A stretch of DNA of 64,000 nucleotides from Bog-159 sp049511415 (lineage in GTDB: Bacteria; Acidobacteriota; Terriglobia; Bryobacterales; Bryobacteraceae), in the NCBI GenBank assembly GCA_049511415.1, contig JBEKYC010000033.1, forward strand, positions 1-64,000. Direction: 5' to 3'. Position numbers and translations under genes: made by a program. Positions within the stretch are counted from its first letter, which is position 1, and each line of letters starts with the position of its first letter. Of the stretch, positions 26,674 to 34,646 are shown piece by piece. The notes beneath the pieces were generated by a model. That model saw only the letters and a program-made list of their open reading frames with translations, was not told where the DNA came from and did not search any database.

Positions 26674-27834
26674 TCAGCGTGTGGATGCGGCCGACAGCGG
26701 GGCGAAGCCAGGCAGTCCCGCATCGCAGCAGGCATGCGTGGAAAGAATCGCGCCGTTGGCGAAGAAATTCTGTTCCGAAAGCTGTTTGTAAATCGATCCC
26801 GCCACCCCGGCTGCGATGGGACCGTTGATGCGCCAGCCGCCAGTCAGCAGCACCACCACCGCCAGTTGATTCCGGCCCACGTCGTTGAACGATCCGAACC
26901 ACCCCAGATGATTCAGCGCCCGGGAATCGTGACAAGTCCCGGTCTTGCCGAGAATCGGCTCGGTGGTATTGTATGCGGCCCGCTGGGCAGTGCCTACGTC
27001 TACGGCTTCGCGCATGCCGACTTTAACATCCGCGATCCAGGGCGCGATGTCCAGGTGGCGTTTCACGCGCGGTGTGAATCGGTCGATTTCCTGCTGGCTC
27101 TTGGGATACTGCAGATGGTAGAGGGTCCCACCGTTTGCGATCGTGGAAACCAGCGCCGCCAGTTCTAGTGGCGTCAGTTGAATCCCCTCTCCGAAGGCCG
27201 TCATCATGCCGACCCCGCCATACTGGGGCGGGGCTTCCGGCAATTGGCCGGCACGCTCGCCCGGGATGTCCCAGCCGGCTTTCTCGCCCACGCCGAACAA
27301 CCGGTCGTAATGTATCACCCGCTCGAAGCCCAGACGGTCCCCCAAAATCTTAAAGTATGGGTTGTTCGAATGCGCCAAAGCCATAGTCAGATCGAGAGTT
27401 GTGCGCCGAGTGATATGCACCGGTGTGTCCCGCACGATCAGACCTTCGTGCAGGGCGGCGAAGGCGGTCACCAGCTTGATCGTGGAACAAGGCGTGAAGC
27501 CGGAGTCGAGGGCGGTTTTCTGATTCACGATGGTGAGAATGCGGCCCGTTTGCGGGTCGACCACCACCACCGATCCATCATAAGGACCAAGCGCATCGAC
27601 GGCTGCGCGGCGCACAGTCAGATCGTCGCCATCCACGTTGTCTCCCGCGGTGGGATCGAAATGCCCGATCACCGGGCGCGGGCGAAGACGGATGATCTTA
27701 GCCGCAGCCTTGGGAGCCGGCTGGGCGGCGGGCTTCGTGTTCGTGTGAGTCTTGCGCTTTTTAACGCTGCGCACCGCGAAAGACCGCGGCGCCACCAGGC
27801 ACAAGATCAGCACTAATGCTACGCTGCGCCACAT
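26674..27834 (-). CDS. penicillin-binding transpeptidase-domain protein
   Basis: 386 residues. A signal/anchor segment (VALVLILCLVAPRSFA) is followed by a Lys/Pro-rich linker and a transpeptidase domain with all three motifs: S117-T-I-K120, S156-N-N158 and K297-T-G-T300. The domain also has the GSVVVVDPQTGRILTIVNQK and GEGIQLTPLELAALVSTIANGGT blocks of class B PBPs. It is much shorter than FtsI/PBP2 because the N-terminal dimerisation domain is missing, so it resembles beta-lactamase-like or sporulation-type transpeptidases of periplasmic location. Cross-linking of peptidoglycan or beta-lactam binding is inferred. No SD precedes the ATG. Confidence 0.88.
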   Translation of the reverse strand: MWRSVALVLILCLVAPRSFAVRSVKKRKTHTNTKPAAQPAPKAAAKIIRLRPRPVIGHFDPTAGDNVDGDDLTVRRAAVDALGPYDGSVVVVDPQTGRILTIVNQKTALDSGFTPCSTIKLVTAFAALHEGLIVRDTPVHITRRTTLDLTMALAHSNNPYFKILGDRLGFERVIHYDRLFGVGEKAGWDIPGERAGQLPEAPPQYGGVGMMTAFGEGIQLTPLELAALVSTIANGGTLYHLQYPKSQQEIDRFTPRVKRHLDIAPWIADVKVGMREAVDVGTAQRAAYNTTEPILGKTGTCHDSRALNHLGWFGSFNDVGRNQLAVVVLLTGGWRINGPIAAGVAGSIYKQLSEQNFFANGAILSTHACCDAGLPGFAPLSAASTR

Positions 27835-27859
27835 GGTTGGACTACGGCGTAAACTCGCT

Positions 27860-27889
27860 ATTATGTAACATCGGTACTAGGCGGGTCAA
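27860..27889 (-). promoter_or_regulatory. sigma-70 type promoter of the transpeptidase gene
   Basis: On the minus strand TTGACC (27889-27884), an 18-bp spacer and CATAAT (27865-27860). Five of six bases match in each box. The -35 box overlaps the stop codon of the malic-enzyme gene, so the transpeptidase can be transcribed independently. Confidence 0.55.
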
Positions 27890-30183
27890 GCGTTATGGAC
27901 ACTTTGCTCGCGCTGCGCTGTGGCGGGCATGCCGGCATCCTGCGCATCCACCACGGCAATCGCGGCAATATTAACAATATCATTGACCTCGGCGCCGCGT
28001 TGCAGCACATGCACGGGCCGCGATAATCCCATCAGGATAGGACCGATCGGCTCCGCGCCGGCAATGCGCCCTAACAGTTTGTAGGCTATATTGCCGGCTT
28101 CCAGATTGGGGAAAATAAGGACGTTAGCCCCGCCTTTCAACGTGCTGAACGGGAAAATCTCATCGATTACTTCAGGAACGAGCGCCGTATCGGCCTGCAT
28201 TTCTCCGTCCACCATCAAGGCCGGCTCGCGCAACCGGACCAGTTCCACCGCCCGGCGGACCTTTTCGGCCTGCGGGTGCCGGGAACTGCCGAAATTGGAG
28301 AACGACAGCATAGCCACGCGGGGCTCCACGTTGAAGCGCCGCGCCATGGCTGCGGTATTCACGGCGATTTCAGCCAGGTCCTCCGAGGTCGGTTCGATGT
28401 TTACGGTGGCGTCGGCCAGAAAATAGATGTCGCGCTTGGGCGTGATGAGGACATAGACGCCGGAAACCCGGCGCATGCCATGCCGCACCTCGATGACCTG
28501 CAGGGCCGGCCGGATCGTGTCCGGATAACTCTGCGTGATTCCCCCCACAAGCGCATCGGCATCTCCCAACCGGACCATCATGGAGCCAAACACCGTGCGA
28601 TTAAGAATCAGTTCGCCGGCCTCCCGCCGCGTGATCCCCTTGCGCTGCCGCAGGCTGTACATCTCCTCGGCGTAAGCCGCAAGCCGCTCCGAATTCGCCG
28701 GATCCACGATGGCAATGCCGTTCAGATGCAGGCGCAATTCACTCATTTGCGCGCGAATCCGGGCCTCGTTGCCGAGCAGAATCGGCGCGGCGATCTTTTC
28801 GTCGATCAGGATCTGGCAGGCGCGCAGAATCTTCGGCTCTTCGCCTTCCGGAAAGACCACGCGCTTGGGCTGCCGCTGCGCCTTGTGGATCATGACGCGC
28901 ATGATTTCGTGCGCCTTGCCCAGCCGGCGCTCCAGTTGTTCCCGATACTCGGCGATGTCGATGGGCAACTGCGCCACGCCAGTTTCCATGGCAGCCTGCG
29001 CCACCGCCGCGGCTTCCCAGATGAGCACGCGCGAATCGAACGGCTTGGGAATGATGTACTGGCGGCCGAATTCCAGGCGCTCCACGCCGTAGGCGCGGCG
29101 CACGTCGTCCGGTACGTCCTGCCGCGCCAGGGCGGCCAGCGCGCGTGTGGCGGCCAGTTTCATTTCGTCGTTGACGGTAGTGGCGCGCACATCCAGCGCG
29201 CCGCGAAAGATGAACGGGAATCCCAAAACATTATTCACCTGGTTCGGGAAATCGGACCGTCCCGTGGCCACGATAGCGTCCGGCCGCGCGGCCACTGCCA
29301 CGTCGTATGGGATTTCGGGGTCGGGGTTGGCGAGCGCGAACACAATGGGATCGCGCGCCATCGTTTTCAGCATTTCGGGCGTGACGCAATCGCCGCTCGA
29401 AAGCCCGAAAAACACGTCGGCGTCCACGAAGGCGTCCGCAAGGGTGCGCCTATCGGTCTCCGCGGCGAAGCGCTCCTTATACGGATTCATGCCTTCCTTG
29501 CGACCCTTATAGATGACGCCCTTGGTATCGCACATCAGGATGTTTTCGCGGCGAATGCCCAGGCTCACGTAGTGCCGCGCGCAGGAGATGCCGCTGGCGC
29601 CGGCGCCGTTGAACACCACCCGCACGTCGCCGATGCGCTTGCCCACCAGGTCCAGCGCGTTCAGCAGCGCGGCGCCGGAAATGATGGCGGTGCCGTGCTG
29701 ATCGTCGTGGAAGACGGGGATTTTCATGGTGCGCCGGCATTCTTCTTCAATATAGAAGCATTCCGGCGCCTTGATATCCTCCAGGTTGATGCCGCCGAAA
29801 GTAGGTTCCAGCAACTGGCAGGTACGAATGATTTCGTCGGCGTTCTCGGTGGCCAGCTCGATGTCGAACACATCGATATCGGCAAAGCGTTTGAACAGGA
29901 CGCCTTTGCCCTCCATGACGGGTTTGCCGGCCGCCGCTCCGATATTGCCGAGGCCCAGGACGGCGGTGCCGTTGCTGACCACCGCCACCAGGTTGCCCTT
30001 ATTGGTGTATTTGTAAACGAGGCTCGGGTCGCGGGCGATTTCCAGGCACGGCACGGCGACGCCGGGCGTGTAGGCCAGGCTCAAATCCCGCTGCGTGCGG
30101 CAAGGCTTGGTGGGGACGGTGGACAGCTTGCCGGCGGGCGCGGACGAGTGGTAGTCGAGAGCTTCTTCAGGCCGTATGGTCAT
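27886..30183 (-). CDS. maeB: NADP-type malic enzyme with C-terminal phosphotransacetylase-like domain
   Basis: 765 residues. Residues 1-425 are malic enzyme: LSLAYTPGVAVPCLEIA, TNGTAV-like VVSNGTAVLGLGNIGA, FGGINLEDIKAPECFYIEE, FHDDQHGTAIISGAALLNAL and VVFNGAGASGISCARHYV. Residues about 435-765 match phosphate acetyltransferase (KRVVFPEGEEPKILRACQ, LVGGITQSYPDTIRPALQ, NVLIFPNLEAGNIAYKLLGR). This fusion is the MaeB arrangement; the tail is usually regulatory, sensing acetyl-CoA, rather than catalytic. Oxidatively decarboxylates malate to pyruvate with NADPH. AAGGAG lies 7 nt before the ATG. An open antisense frame of 679 codons is an artefact. Confidence 0.95.
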   Translation of the reverse strand: MTIRPEEALDYHSSAPAGKLSTVPTKPCRTQRDLSLAYTPGVAVPCLEIARDPSLVYKYTNKGNLVAVVSNGTAVLGLGNIGAAAGKPVMEGKGVLFKRFADIDVFDIELATENADEIIRTCQLLEPTFGGINLEDIKAPECFYIEEECRRTMKIPVFHDDQHGTAIISGAALLNALDLVGKRIGDVRVVFNGAGASGISCARHYVSLGIRRENILMCDTKGVIYKGRKEGMNPYKERFAAETDRRTLADAFVDADVFFGLSSGDCVTPEMLKTMARDPIVFALANPDPEIPYDVAVAARPDAIVATGRSDFPNQVNNVLGFPFIFRGALDVRATTVNDEMKLAATRALAALARQDVPDDVRRAYGVERLEFGRQYIIPKPFDSRVLIWEAAAVAQAAMETGVAQLPIDIAEYREQLERRLGKAHEIMRVMIHKAQRQPKRVVFPEGEEPKILRACQILIDEKIAAPILLGNEARIRAQMSELRLHLNGIAIVDPANSERLAAYAEEMYSLRQRKGITRREAGELILNRTVFGSMMVRLGDADALVGGITQSYPDTIRPALQVIEVRHGMRRVSGVYVLITPKRDIYFLADATVNIEPTSEDLAEIAVNTAAMARRFNVEPRVAMLSFSNFGSSRHPQAEKVRRAVELVRLREPALMVDGEMQADTALVPEVIDEIFPFSTLKGGANVLIFPNLEAGNIAYKLLGRIAGAEPIGPILMGLSRPVHVLQRGAEVNDIVNIAAIAVVDAQDAGMPATAQREQSVHNA

Positions 30184-30208
30184 GCCAGACTCCTTGGCGT
30201 ACAGCCAT

Positions 30209-30238
30209 ATTATAGTTGTTTACCTGGAAGTGTGAAAA
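30209..30238 (-). promoter_or_regulatory. putative promoter of maeB
   Basis: Minus strand TTTTCA (30238-30233), 18-bp spacer, TATAAT (30214-30209), giving a leader of about 20 nt that contains AAGGAG. The -10 is perfect, the -35 four of six. Confidence 0.45.
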
Positions 30239-30713
30239 AGTGGGCAGGTCCGCAGCACCGCCATCGAATGGGTCGGACAATGTTGCGTCCAGCCAAGGCC
30301 GCAGCTTTGGGGTGATGCGTCAAGCTTACGTGGACGGGCCCGGACGCGCCTTGAGGCCCACTTCGACTGTTCCGGATCCGGCAGTTCTAGTAGTCTTCCG
30401 TTCTGTCTGCGTTTGTGTTTGGCCATCCCTGCAGTTTGCACGACTCGGAAGGCGCATGGCGACCGGACTCCTGCGTCTGCCGTACTTCATTGGATCGGCG
30501 CCGGGGCTGATTCGAAACCAAGAGGCGCAGTCGTTATGGTGGCACCTCGACAGTTCAAAAGAAACTACTAGTCACTGTGGCCATCATCCCAACGAAGCGG
30601 AAGCGTAGCGCCTCGAATAGCTCCAGCTTTGTTTGCAGCACCCGGAACCCTTGCCGACGGTTATTAGCTCGGAAGGGTGAAGCCATCGATCATCGAGGAG
30701 CTCCAACAGACGG
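30239..30713. other. gene-poor stretch with relic sequence
   Basis: About 475 bp without a supported gene. Besides the short integrase-like relic described separately, open frames here are short and unconserved. Composition is less GC-rich than the neighbours. It marks the left end of a 30.2-38.2 kb region rich in fragments. Confidence 0.4.
30361..30426 (-). pseudogene. possible N-terminal relic of a tyrosine-recombinase integrase
   Basis: From ATG 30426 on the minus strand 22 codons read MAKHKRRQNGRLLELPDPEQ plus Ser-Lys, which I recall as the start of a family of acidobacterial phage-type integrases (KxRQNGRLLELP). Resemblance stops at once and the frame continues with basic, unconserved sequence. 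Only a short match from memory; could be chance. Confidence 0.3.
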
Positions 30714-31340
30714 TCAGCCAGCCGTGCCGGAACGCTCGTCTGAGTCTGCCTGACCATTCCTGGGTAAGGTCGCCGTAGACTTCGCCGGCCCCTTCCGATC
30801 AGGGACTGCTTCCGTCTCATGGGTTGTTTCCGCCAAACGGGCAGTGATGGAAAACTCAGGATGAAATGGCGCATCTACCTGAATGCCCGCCTGCCGGAGC
30901 ACGATAGGCTTACGGAAATGCTCTTTGTCGAGCGGATCATCACACCAGTAGCGACGGTCGTGAGTGTAGATGCGGCTGATGCCCGCCTGAATAATGGCAT
31001 TGCAGCATGAAAGGCAGGGAAACTTTGTCACGTAAATCGTGGCGTGCTCCAACGCCACGCCGATCCGCGCCGCATTCATAATCGCATTTGCCTCGGCATG
31101 GCATATCATTTTCAGTTTCTCCGGCACGTCGGCGAGTAACGTGTCGGCATCGTCGACGCCACGGGCAAAGCCATTAAAACCAGTAGAGAGTACCACCTTG
31201 TCGCGCGAAGCAATTACGGCGCCAACACGGCACCTGGGGTCTTTTGATTTGATTGAGGCCACCAATGCAAGATAAAGAAAATAATGGTCCCAGTTGTTTA
31301 CATGCTCAGGTAGCGTCAAAGCTATCGCGGTTTCCGACAT
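30714..31340 (-). CDS. deoxycytidylate (dCMP) deaminase-family protein
   Basis: 208 residues. Zinc-deaminase motifs are complete: H81-A-E83 in ICHAEANAIMNAAR and P-C109-L-S-C112 in TKFPCLSCCNAIIQAGISRIY. The N-terminus WDHYFLYLALVASIKSKDPRCRVGAVI is typical of dCMP deaminase, which makes dUMP for dTMP synthesis and is common on phages and in bacterial genomes. The last 45 residues are charged and unlike the family, possibly an altered 3' end reading into degenerate DNA. Sits between an integrase-like relic and hicB, so it may belong to a decayed mobile island. Confidence 0.85.
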   Translation of the reverse strand: MSETAIALTLPEHVNNWDHYFLYLALVASIKSKDPRCRVGAVIASRDKVVLSTGFNGFARGVDDADTLLADVPEKLKMICHAEANAIMNAARIGVALEHATIYVTKFPCLSCCNAIIQAGISRIYTHDRRYWCDDPLDKEHFRKPIVLRQAGIQVDAPFHPEFSITARLAETTHETEAVPDRKGPAKSTATLPRNGQADSDERSGTAG

Positions 31341-31606
31341 CGAAAGTACCTTTAATCACGTTATAGGCCCAAAAAAATCGCGCGAATCGACATTTCCGCC
31401 AGGTGATCGGCGGCCGTGGCTAGGTTGAGCGTTGGGACCGTCAGGAGACGACTATTACTCCTCACAAGCCGTTAGCGCCCGGTCCCCTACAGATCAAGCT
31501 CGAGCGCCGATTAGTCCGGTCGTTTCGTAGCGGCGGCATGCCCAAGACGGCCAGCGTCCACCCGCCCCGGTCGCAGCGGTTGCGTGCTCGGCACTATACT
31601 GTGGAC
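31341..31606. other. intergenic region between dCMP deaminase and hicB
   Basis: Divergent intergenic DNA of 266 bp. I see no gene or RNA. It should hold the promoters of both flanking genes, but no convincing -35/-10 pair stands out. Confidence 0.35.
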
Positions 31607-31810
31607 ATGACATTCAGGGTCGTGCTGGAACGTGATCCCGAGACCGGCGATTACTCCGCCGTCTGCCCGGAGCTCCCGGGCTGCGCCTCTGCCGGCGAAA
31701 CCGAGGCGGAAGCCAGAGCGAATATCCGAGAGGCCATCGAGCTTTACCTGATGCCGGGAGACATCAATTTGCCTGAAGACGCGAAGCTCTTCGAGGTTAC
31801 GGTTGGGTGA
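31607..31810 (+). CDS. hicB: HicB-family antitoxin
   Basis: 67 residues from ATG 31607: MTFRVVLERDPETGDYSAVC, PELPGCASAGETEAEARANI, REAIELYL. This is the partial-RNase-H fold of HicB; the C-terminal DNA-binding part present in longer HicB proteins is absent, as in many short HicB members. It would neutralise a HicA mRNA interferase. The upstream in-frame ATG (31538) adds unconserved residues. The next gene, hicA, overlaps its end by 8 bp but is frameshifted. Confidence 0.85.
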   Translation: MTFRVVLERDPETGDYSAVCPELPGCASAGETEAEARANIREAIELYLMPGDINLPEDAKLFEVTVG

Positions 31811-32029
31811 ACGCGGGACGCCGAGGCTCACTTCGGATCAGGTGATCCGGATTCTTCGCCGTCACGGCTTTGTGCGGATCGGCTCCTCCGGCAGCCACCA
31901 GAAGTGGCCCATCCGCTTACCGGAAAGCAGGTTATTGTTGCCCATCACCGCGGCCGCGTGCTTCCGCTCGGAACCCTGAGGGCGATCATTGAGGGCAGCG
32001 GCATCGAGCCTCCGGAGTGGTTACAATGA
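31803..32029 (+). pseudogene. hicA: HicA-family toxin with a single-base frameshift
   Basis: Frame 3 from TTG 31803 reads ERGTPRLTSDQVIRILRRHG then FVRIGSSGSHQKW, the HicA fold with the catalytic His in the GSHQKW motif. After about 31910 the family continues in frame 2: HPLTGKQVIVAHHRGRVLPL, GTLRAIIEGSGIEPPEWL, stop 32027-32029. Restoring one base near 31908-31912 joins both halves into a protein of about 75 residues. Overlap with hicB and order antitoxin-toxin are normal. The shift either silences the toxin or is a sequencing error. Confidence 0.8.
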
Positions 32030-32206
32030 GGGCCGCGCGACTGGTGAATTCCGCTATCTCTGCAAAACGCCGTCCACGGAAAGGACAAGCGAGAAGTCAC
32101 CGGGCCGGAACCATGCCGTGCTGCTCCAGTATCTTACTTCAGCCAAGGGGATCTTACCTCTACTGAGAGCCTGTCGCGGGCGTAGAGCCGCTGAGGTCAA
32201 TGGCCG

Positions 32207-32638
32207 ATCACAAATCCGCCATCTAAATATCCTCCGCTCCCTCATCCACATCCACCCAATCGCCCCCACGTCCCGCCACCCGCCATGCTTCGCTGGAATC
32301 GAGACGATCCATGCGGCAAATATCCCAATTAAACGCGCCGGCAAGCCCCCAAAGTTCACGACCCGCGACATTGTGCGCCCCAGCCACCAAAATACCGAAC
32401 CGAAAGAAAAACCTATTGATTCTAAAGCTCAAATGGGTTCGTTTTTTCAAAATTCCCGCGCCGCTGAAGCCCCAAAATGCACAAAAACGCACAAAAATGC
32501 ACTGTCGCCGGCACTGGCAAAACCACTTTGCAATCGGCCGCGGCGTCAGTCCGCCCGCAAGGCCTGCACGATATCCACCCGCGAAGCGCGCAGCGCCGGC
32601 AGCACGGATGCCACCACCGCCGCCGCCAGCAGCACCAG
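32207..32638 (+). repeat. direct repeat copy 1 (ADOP-gene 3' end plus downstream DNA)
   Basis: The block 32413-32638 matches 38013-38238 at an exact offset of 5600 bp with only scattered substitutions (about 94% by eye). A weaker match extends left to 32207 (37890 in the other copy), interrupted by about 87 extra bases at 32316-32412. It includes the last 30 codons of an ADOP permease gene and three near-copies of TGCACAAAAA. Confidence 0.85.
32546..32638 (-). pseudogene. 3'-terminal fragment of an ADOP permease gene
   Basis: On the minus strand this reads LVLLAAAVVASVLPALRASR then VDIVQALRAD and stop, nearly identical to the C-terminus of the intact ADOP permease at 38146. Upstream of Leu the sequence switches abruptly at about 32639 to an unrelated GloVer fragment. 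The rest of the gene (about 785 codons) is absent here. Confidence 0.85.
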
Positions 32639-32842
32639 GGTTACGGCACGGCATTTCAGATCACTATGGGCGGCACGCTGACGACGTTGTACAGTTTCAG
32701 CAGCGTTACTGGGGCTCCGTATGCAGGGCTGCTCCAGGCGACCGATGGCACCTTCTGGGGGACAACTGCGTATGGGTGCCCTTGTGACATTCGCCGGGCC
32801 AGGGGGCGGGAGGGCACATACTTTAGGCTGTCTGTGCCGTGA
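32639..32842 (+). pseudogene. fragment of a GloVer-repeat gene
   Basis: Plus-strand reading GYGTAFQITMGGTLTTLYSF, SSVTGAPYAGLLQATDGTFW, GTTAYG corresponds to about one GloVer repeat. It then runs into unconserved codons and a stop at 32840-32842. It abuts the ADOP tail fragment without spacer, so it is a recombination junction rather than a gene. Confidence 0.75.
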
Positions 32843-33062
32843 TTTCATCCACACTACCGGCCGATTGCCTAAATCCGGCCGATCTATTGAGTTCCACCTG
32901 GTGGGGGGGAATCGCGCTCCTTGCTGTCGACCAAACTGCCGCGGCATGACCTGCACATTGCCAGAAGTGAAAACACTCGCTGAGGGTGAGTTTCCTCTCC
33001 GGGTTCACCGGACAAAAGAATATTGACGCAGATTTTCTTTGGCCTACGCGTTGTGGTGTGAG

Positions 33063-33085
33063 GGCGGATCGCGGACCGATCCGCC
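33063..33085 (+). promoter_or_regulatory. perfect inverted repeat before the GloVer gene
   Basis: GGCGGATCG (33063-33071), loop CGGAC, CGATCCGCC (33077-33085): a 9-bp perfect stem ending 6 bp before the SD sequence AAGGAGGAT. It could be an operator or a hairpin in the leader controlling translation of the gene at 33105. Confidence 0.5.
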
Positions 33086-33104
33086 GCACTCAAGGAGGAT
33101 TATT

Positions 33105-34574
33105 ATGCAAACGAAATCTCTACGATCGACGAGCGCAATCTATGCGCTGGCGTTAGCCCTGGGGGCGTTGGCGGCCACACCGGGGAAAGCGCAAACATAC
33201 AATCAGTTTTTTGTTTTTCAGGATCCCTTTTCCGGGAACCTGCCATTCAGCCCGATCTATCCGACGAACATGATCGAAGGCTGGGACGGGCAGTTGTACA
33301 GCACGGCATCCGGATACCCCGCGGGACCTGGGTTTGGCGCGGTTTACGCACTGAGCACGGGCGCGGTGGAAACCGCGGTTTATGATTTTCCGACGAGCGA
33401 GACACAGGGATCGGTCTGCTATAGCGGCGTGATTCAAGGCACGGACGGCAACCTATACGGAGTGTGCGCGCAAGGCGGCACCGGGACCGCGTGCAGCAAC
33501 TACTGCGGCACTGTTTACCGGGTCTCGGGGGGAACGGCGACCATCCTGCACAATTTTCAGAACGGCTCGGACGGCTCTTCTCCCTGGGGGCCGATGATCC
33601 AGGCTTCGGATGGCAACTACTACGGGACCACGCAGTACGGAGGAAGCAGCGCATGCCCTGGGGGATGCGGGACCATTTTCAGGATCACGAGCGCGGGCAA
33701 GTACTCCGTCTTCTATAGGTTTCAAAATACGGCGAGCGACGGCTACGGGCCGCAACCCGGACTGGTCGAGGGCAAGGATGGCGCGCTTTACGGCGCCGTA
33801 AACCTGGACGGCACCGGCGGCGCCATTTTCCGCATTACGCTGGCGGCTAAAATCAGCTACATTCACACGTTCACGGCTAATGTGGACAACGCCTGCCCTA
33901 ATGGGGGGCTGACGTTAGGCAGCAACGGCGATCTCTACGGCACTACGCCGGCGGGATGCGCGGGCGACGCCTTTGAAAACGGCACTATCTACAAACTGAC
34001 CGACACGGGTACCTTCACCCAACTGCACGCTTTCAGCGGGCCGGCCGGGGATGGCGATAATCCGACCGGCGGGATGATCCAGGCGACGGACGGCAATTTT
34101 TACGGACTCACGCTGGGCACGACTCCCGCGGGGGGCGGCGGCGCGGGCTCCCTCTATAAAATGACGCCGGCAGGCGCTGTAACTCTGTTGCACACCTTCA
34201 ATTACGATACGGATTTTTCGAACCCCGTGGCGCTGGTGCAGCATACCGACGGCACGATTTACGGCGCAGCCGAGAACAACAACTGCAACGGTACGGAATG
34301 CGGATGGGGCGGAGTTTTCACGCTGGCCATCGGCGCCAAGGCGTTCGTAAAATTGCAAAGCACGTCGGGGGCGCCGGGCGCGGAGATCAACATTGTCGGG
34401 CCGAACCTCAACGAGGCTACCGCGGTGGATTTCAACGGCACGGCGGCGGCGTTTACGGTTTCATCGCCGACGCAGATCATAGCCACGGTGCCCGCCGACG
34501 CGACCAGCGGATTCGTGACGGTGAAAGTGACGGGGCAAACGCTGAAGAGCAGCGTGAAGTTCACCGTGAAGTAA
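33105..34574 (+). CDS. secreted GloVer-repeat protein with C-terminal IPT/TIG domain
   Basis: 489 residues from ATG 33105, preceded by AAGGAGGAT. Signal peptide (IYALALALGALAATPGKAQ). Residues about 30-410 hold GloVer repeats (VIQGTDGNLYGVCAQGG, MIQASDGNYYGTTQYGG, GGLTLGSNGDLYGTTPAGC). Residues about 415-489 form an IPT/TIG immunoglobulin-like domain (GAPGAEINIVGPNLNEATAV, SPTQIIATVPADATSGFVTV), which the two other GloVer proteins in this window lack. Extracellular binding or structural role is inferred. It lies immediately upstream of an ECF sigma factor gene and within the direct-repeat bracket. Confidence 0.87.
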   Translation: MQTKSLRSTSAIYALALALGALAATPGKAQTYNQFFVFQDPFSGNLPFSPIYPTNMIEGWDGQLYSTASGYPAGPGFGAVYALSTGAVETAVYDFPTSETQGSVCYSGVIQGTDGNLYGVCAQGGTGTACSNYCGTVYRVSGGTATILHNFQNGSDGSSPWGPMIQASDGNYYGTTQYGGSSACPGGCGTIFRITSAGKYSVFYRFQNTASDGYGPQPGLVEGKDGALYGAVNLDGTGGAIFRITLAAKISYIHTFTANVDNACPNGGLTLGSNGDLYGTTPAGCAGDAFENGTIYKLTDTGTFTQLHAFSGPAGDGDNPTGGMIQATDGNFYGLTLGTTPAGGGGAGSLYKMTPAGAVTLLHTFNYDTDFSNPVALVQHTDGTIYGAAENNNCNGTECGWGGVFTLAIGAKAFVKLQSTSGAPGAEINIVGPNLNEATAVDFNGTAAAFTVSSPTQIIATVPADATSGFVTVKVTGQTLKSSVKFTVK

Positions 34575-34646
34575 CGGATAGTATTTGGATTACCAACCGG
34601 CGGCGGTTCCCAAACGTTGTTTTACAATGTATGGGGACCGCGCCCA

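Noticed and set aside
28276..30315. 679-codon open frame on the plus strand
   Set aside because: It is antisense to maeB, which is clearly conserved; GC-rich third positions leave the opposite frame open. The translated product has no family resemblance.
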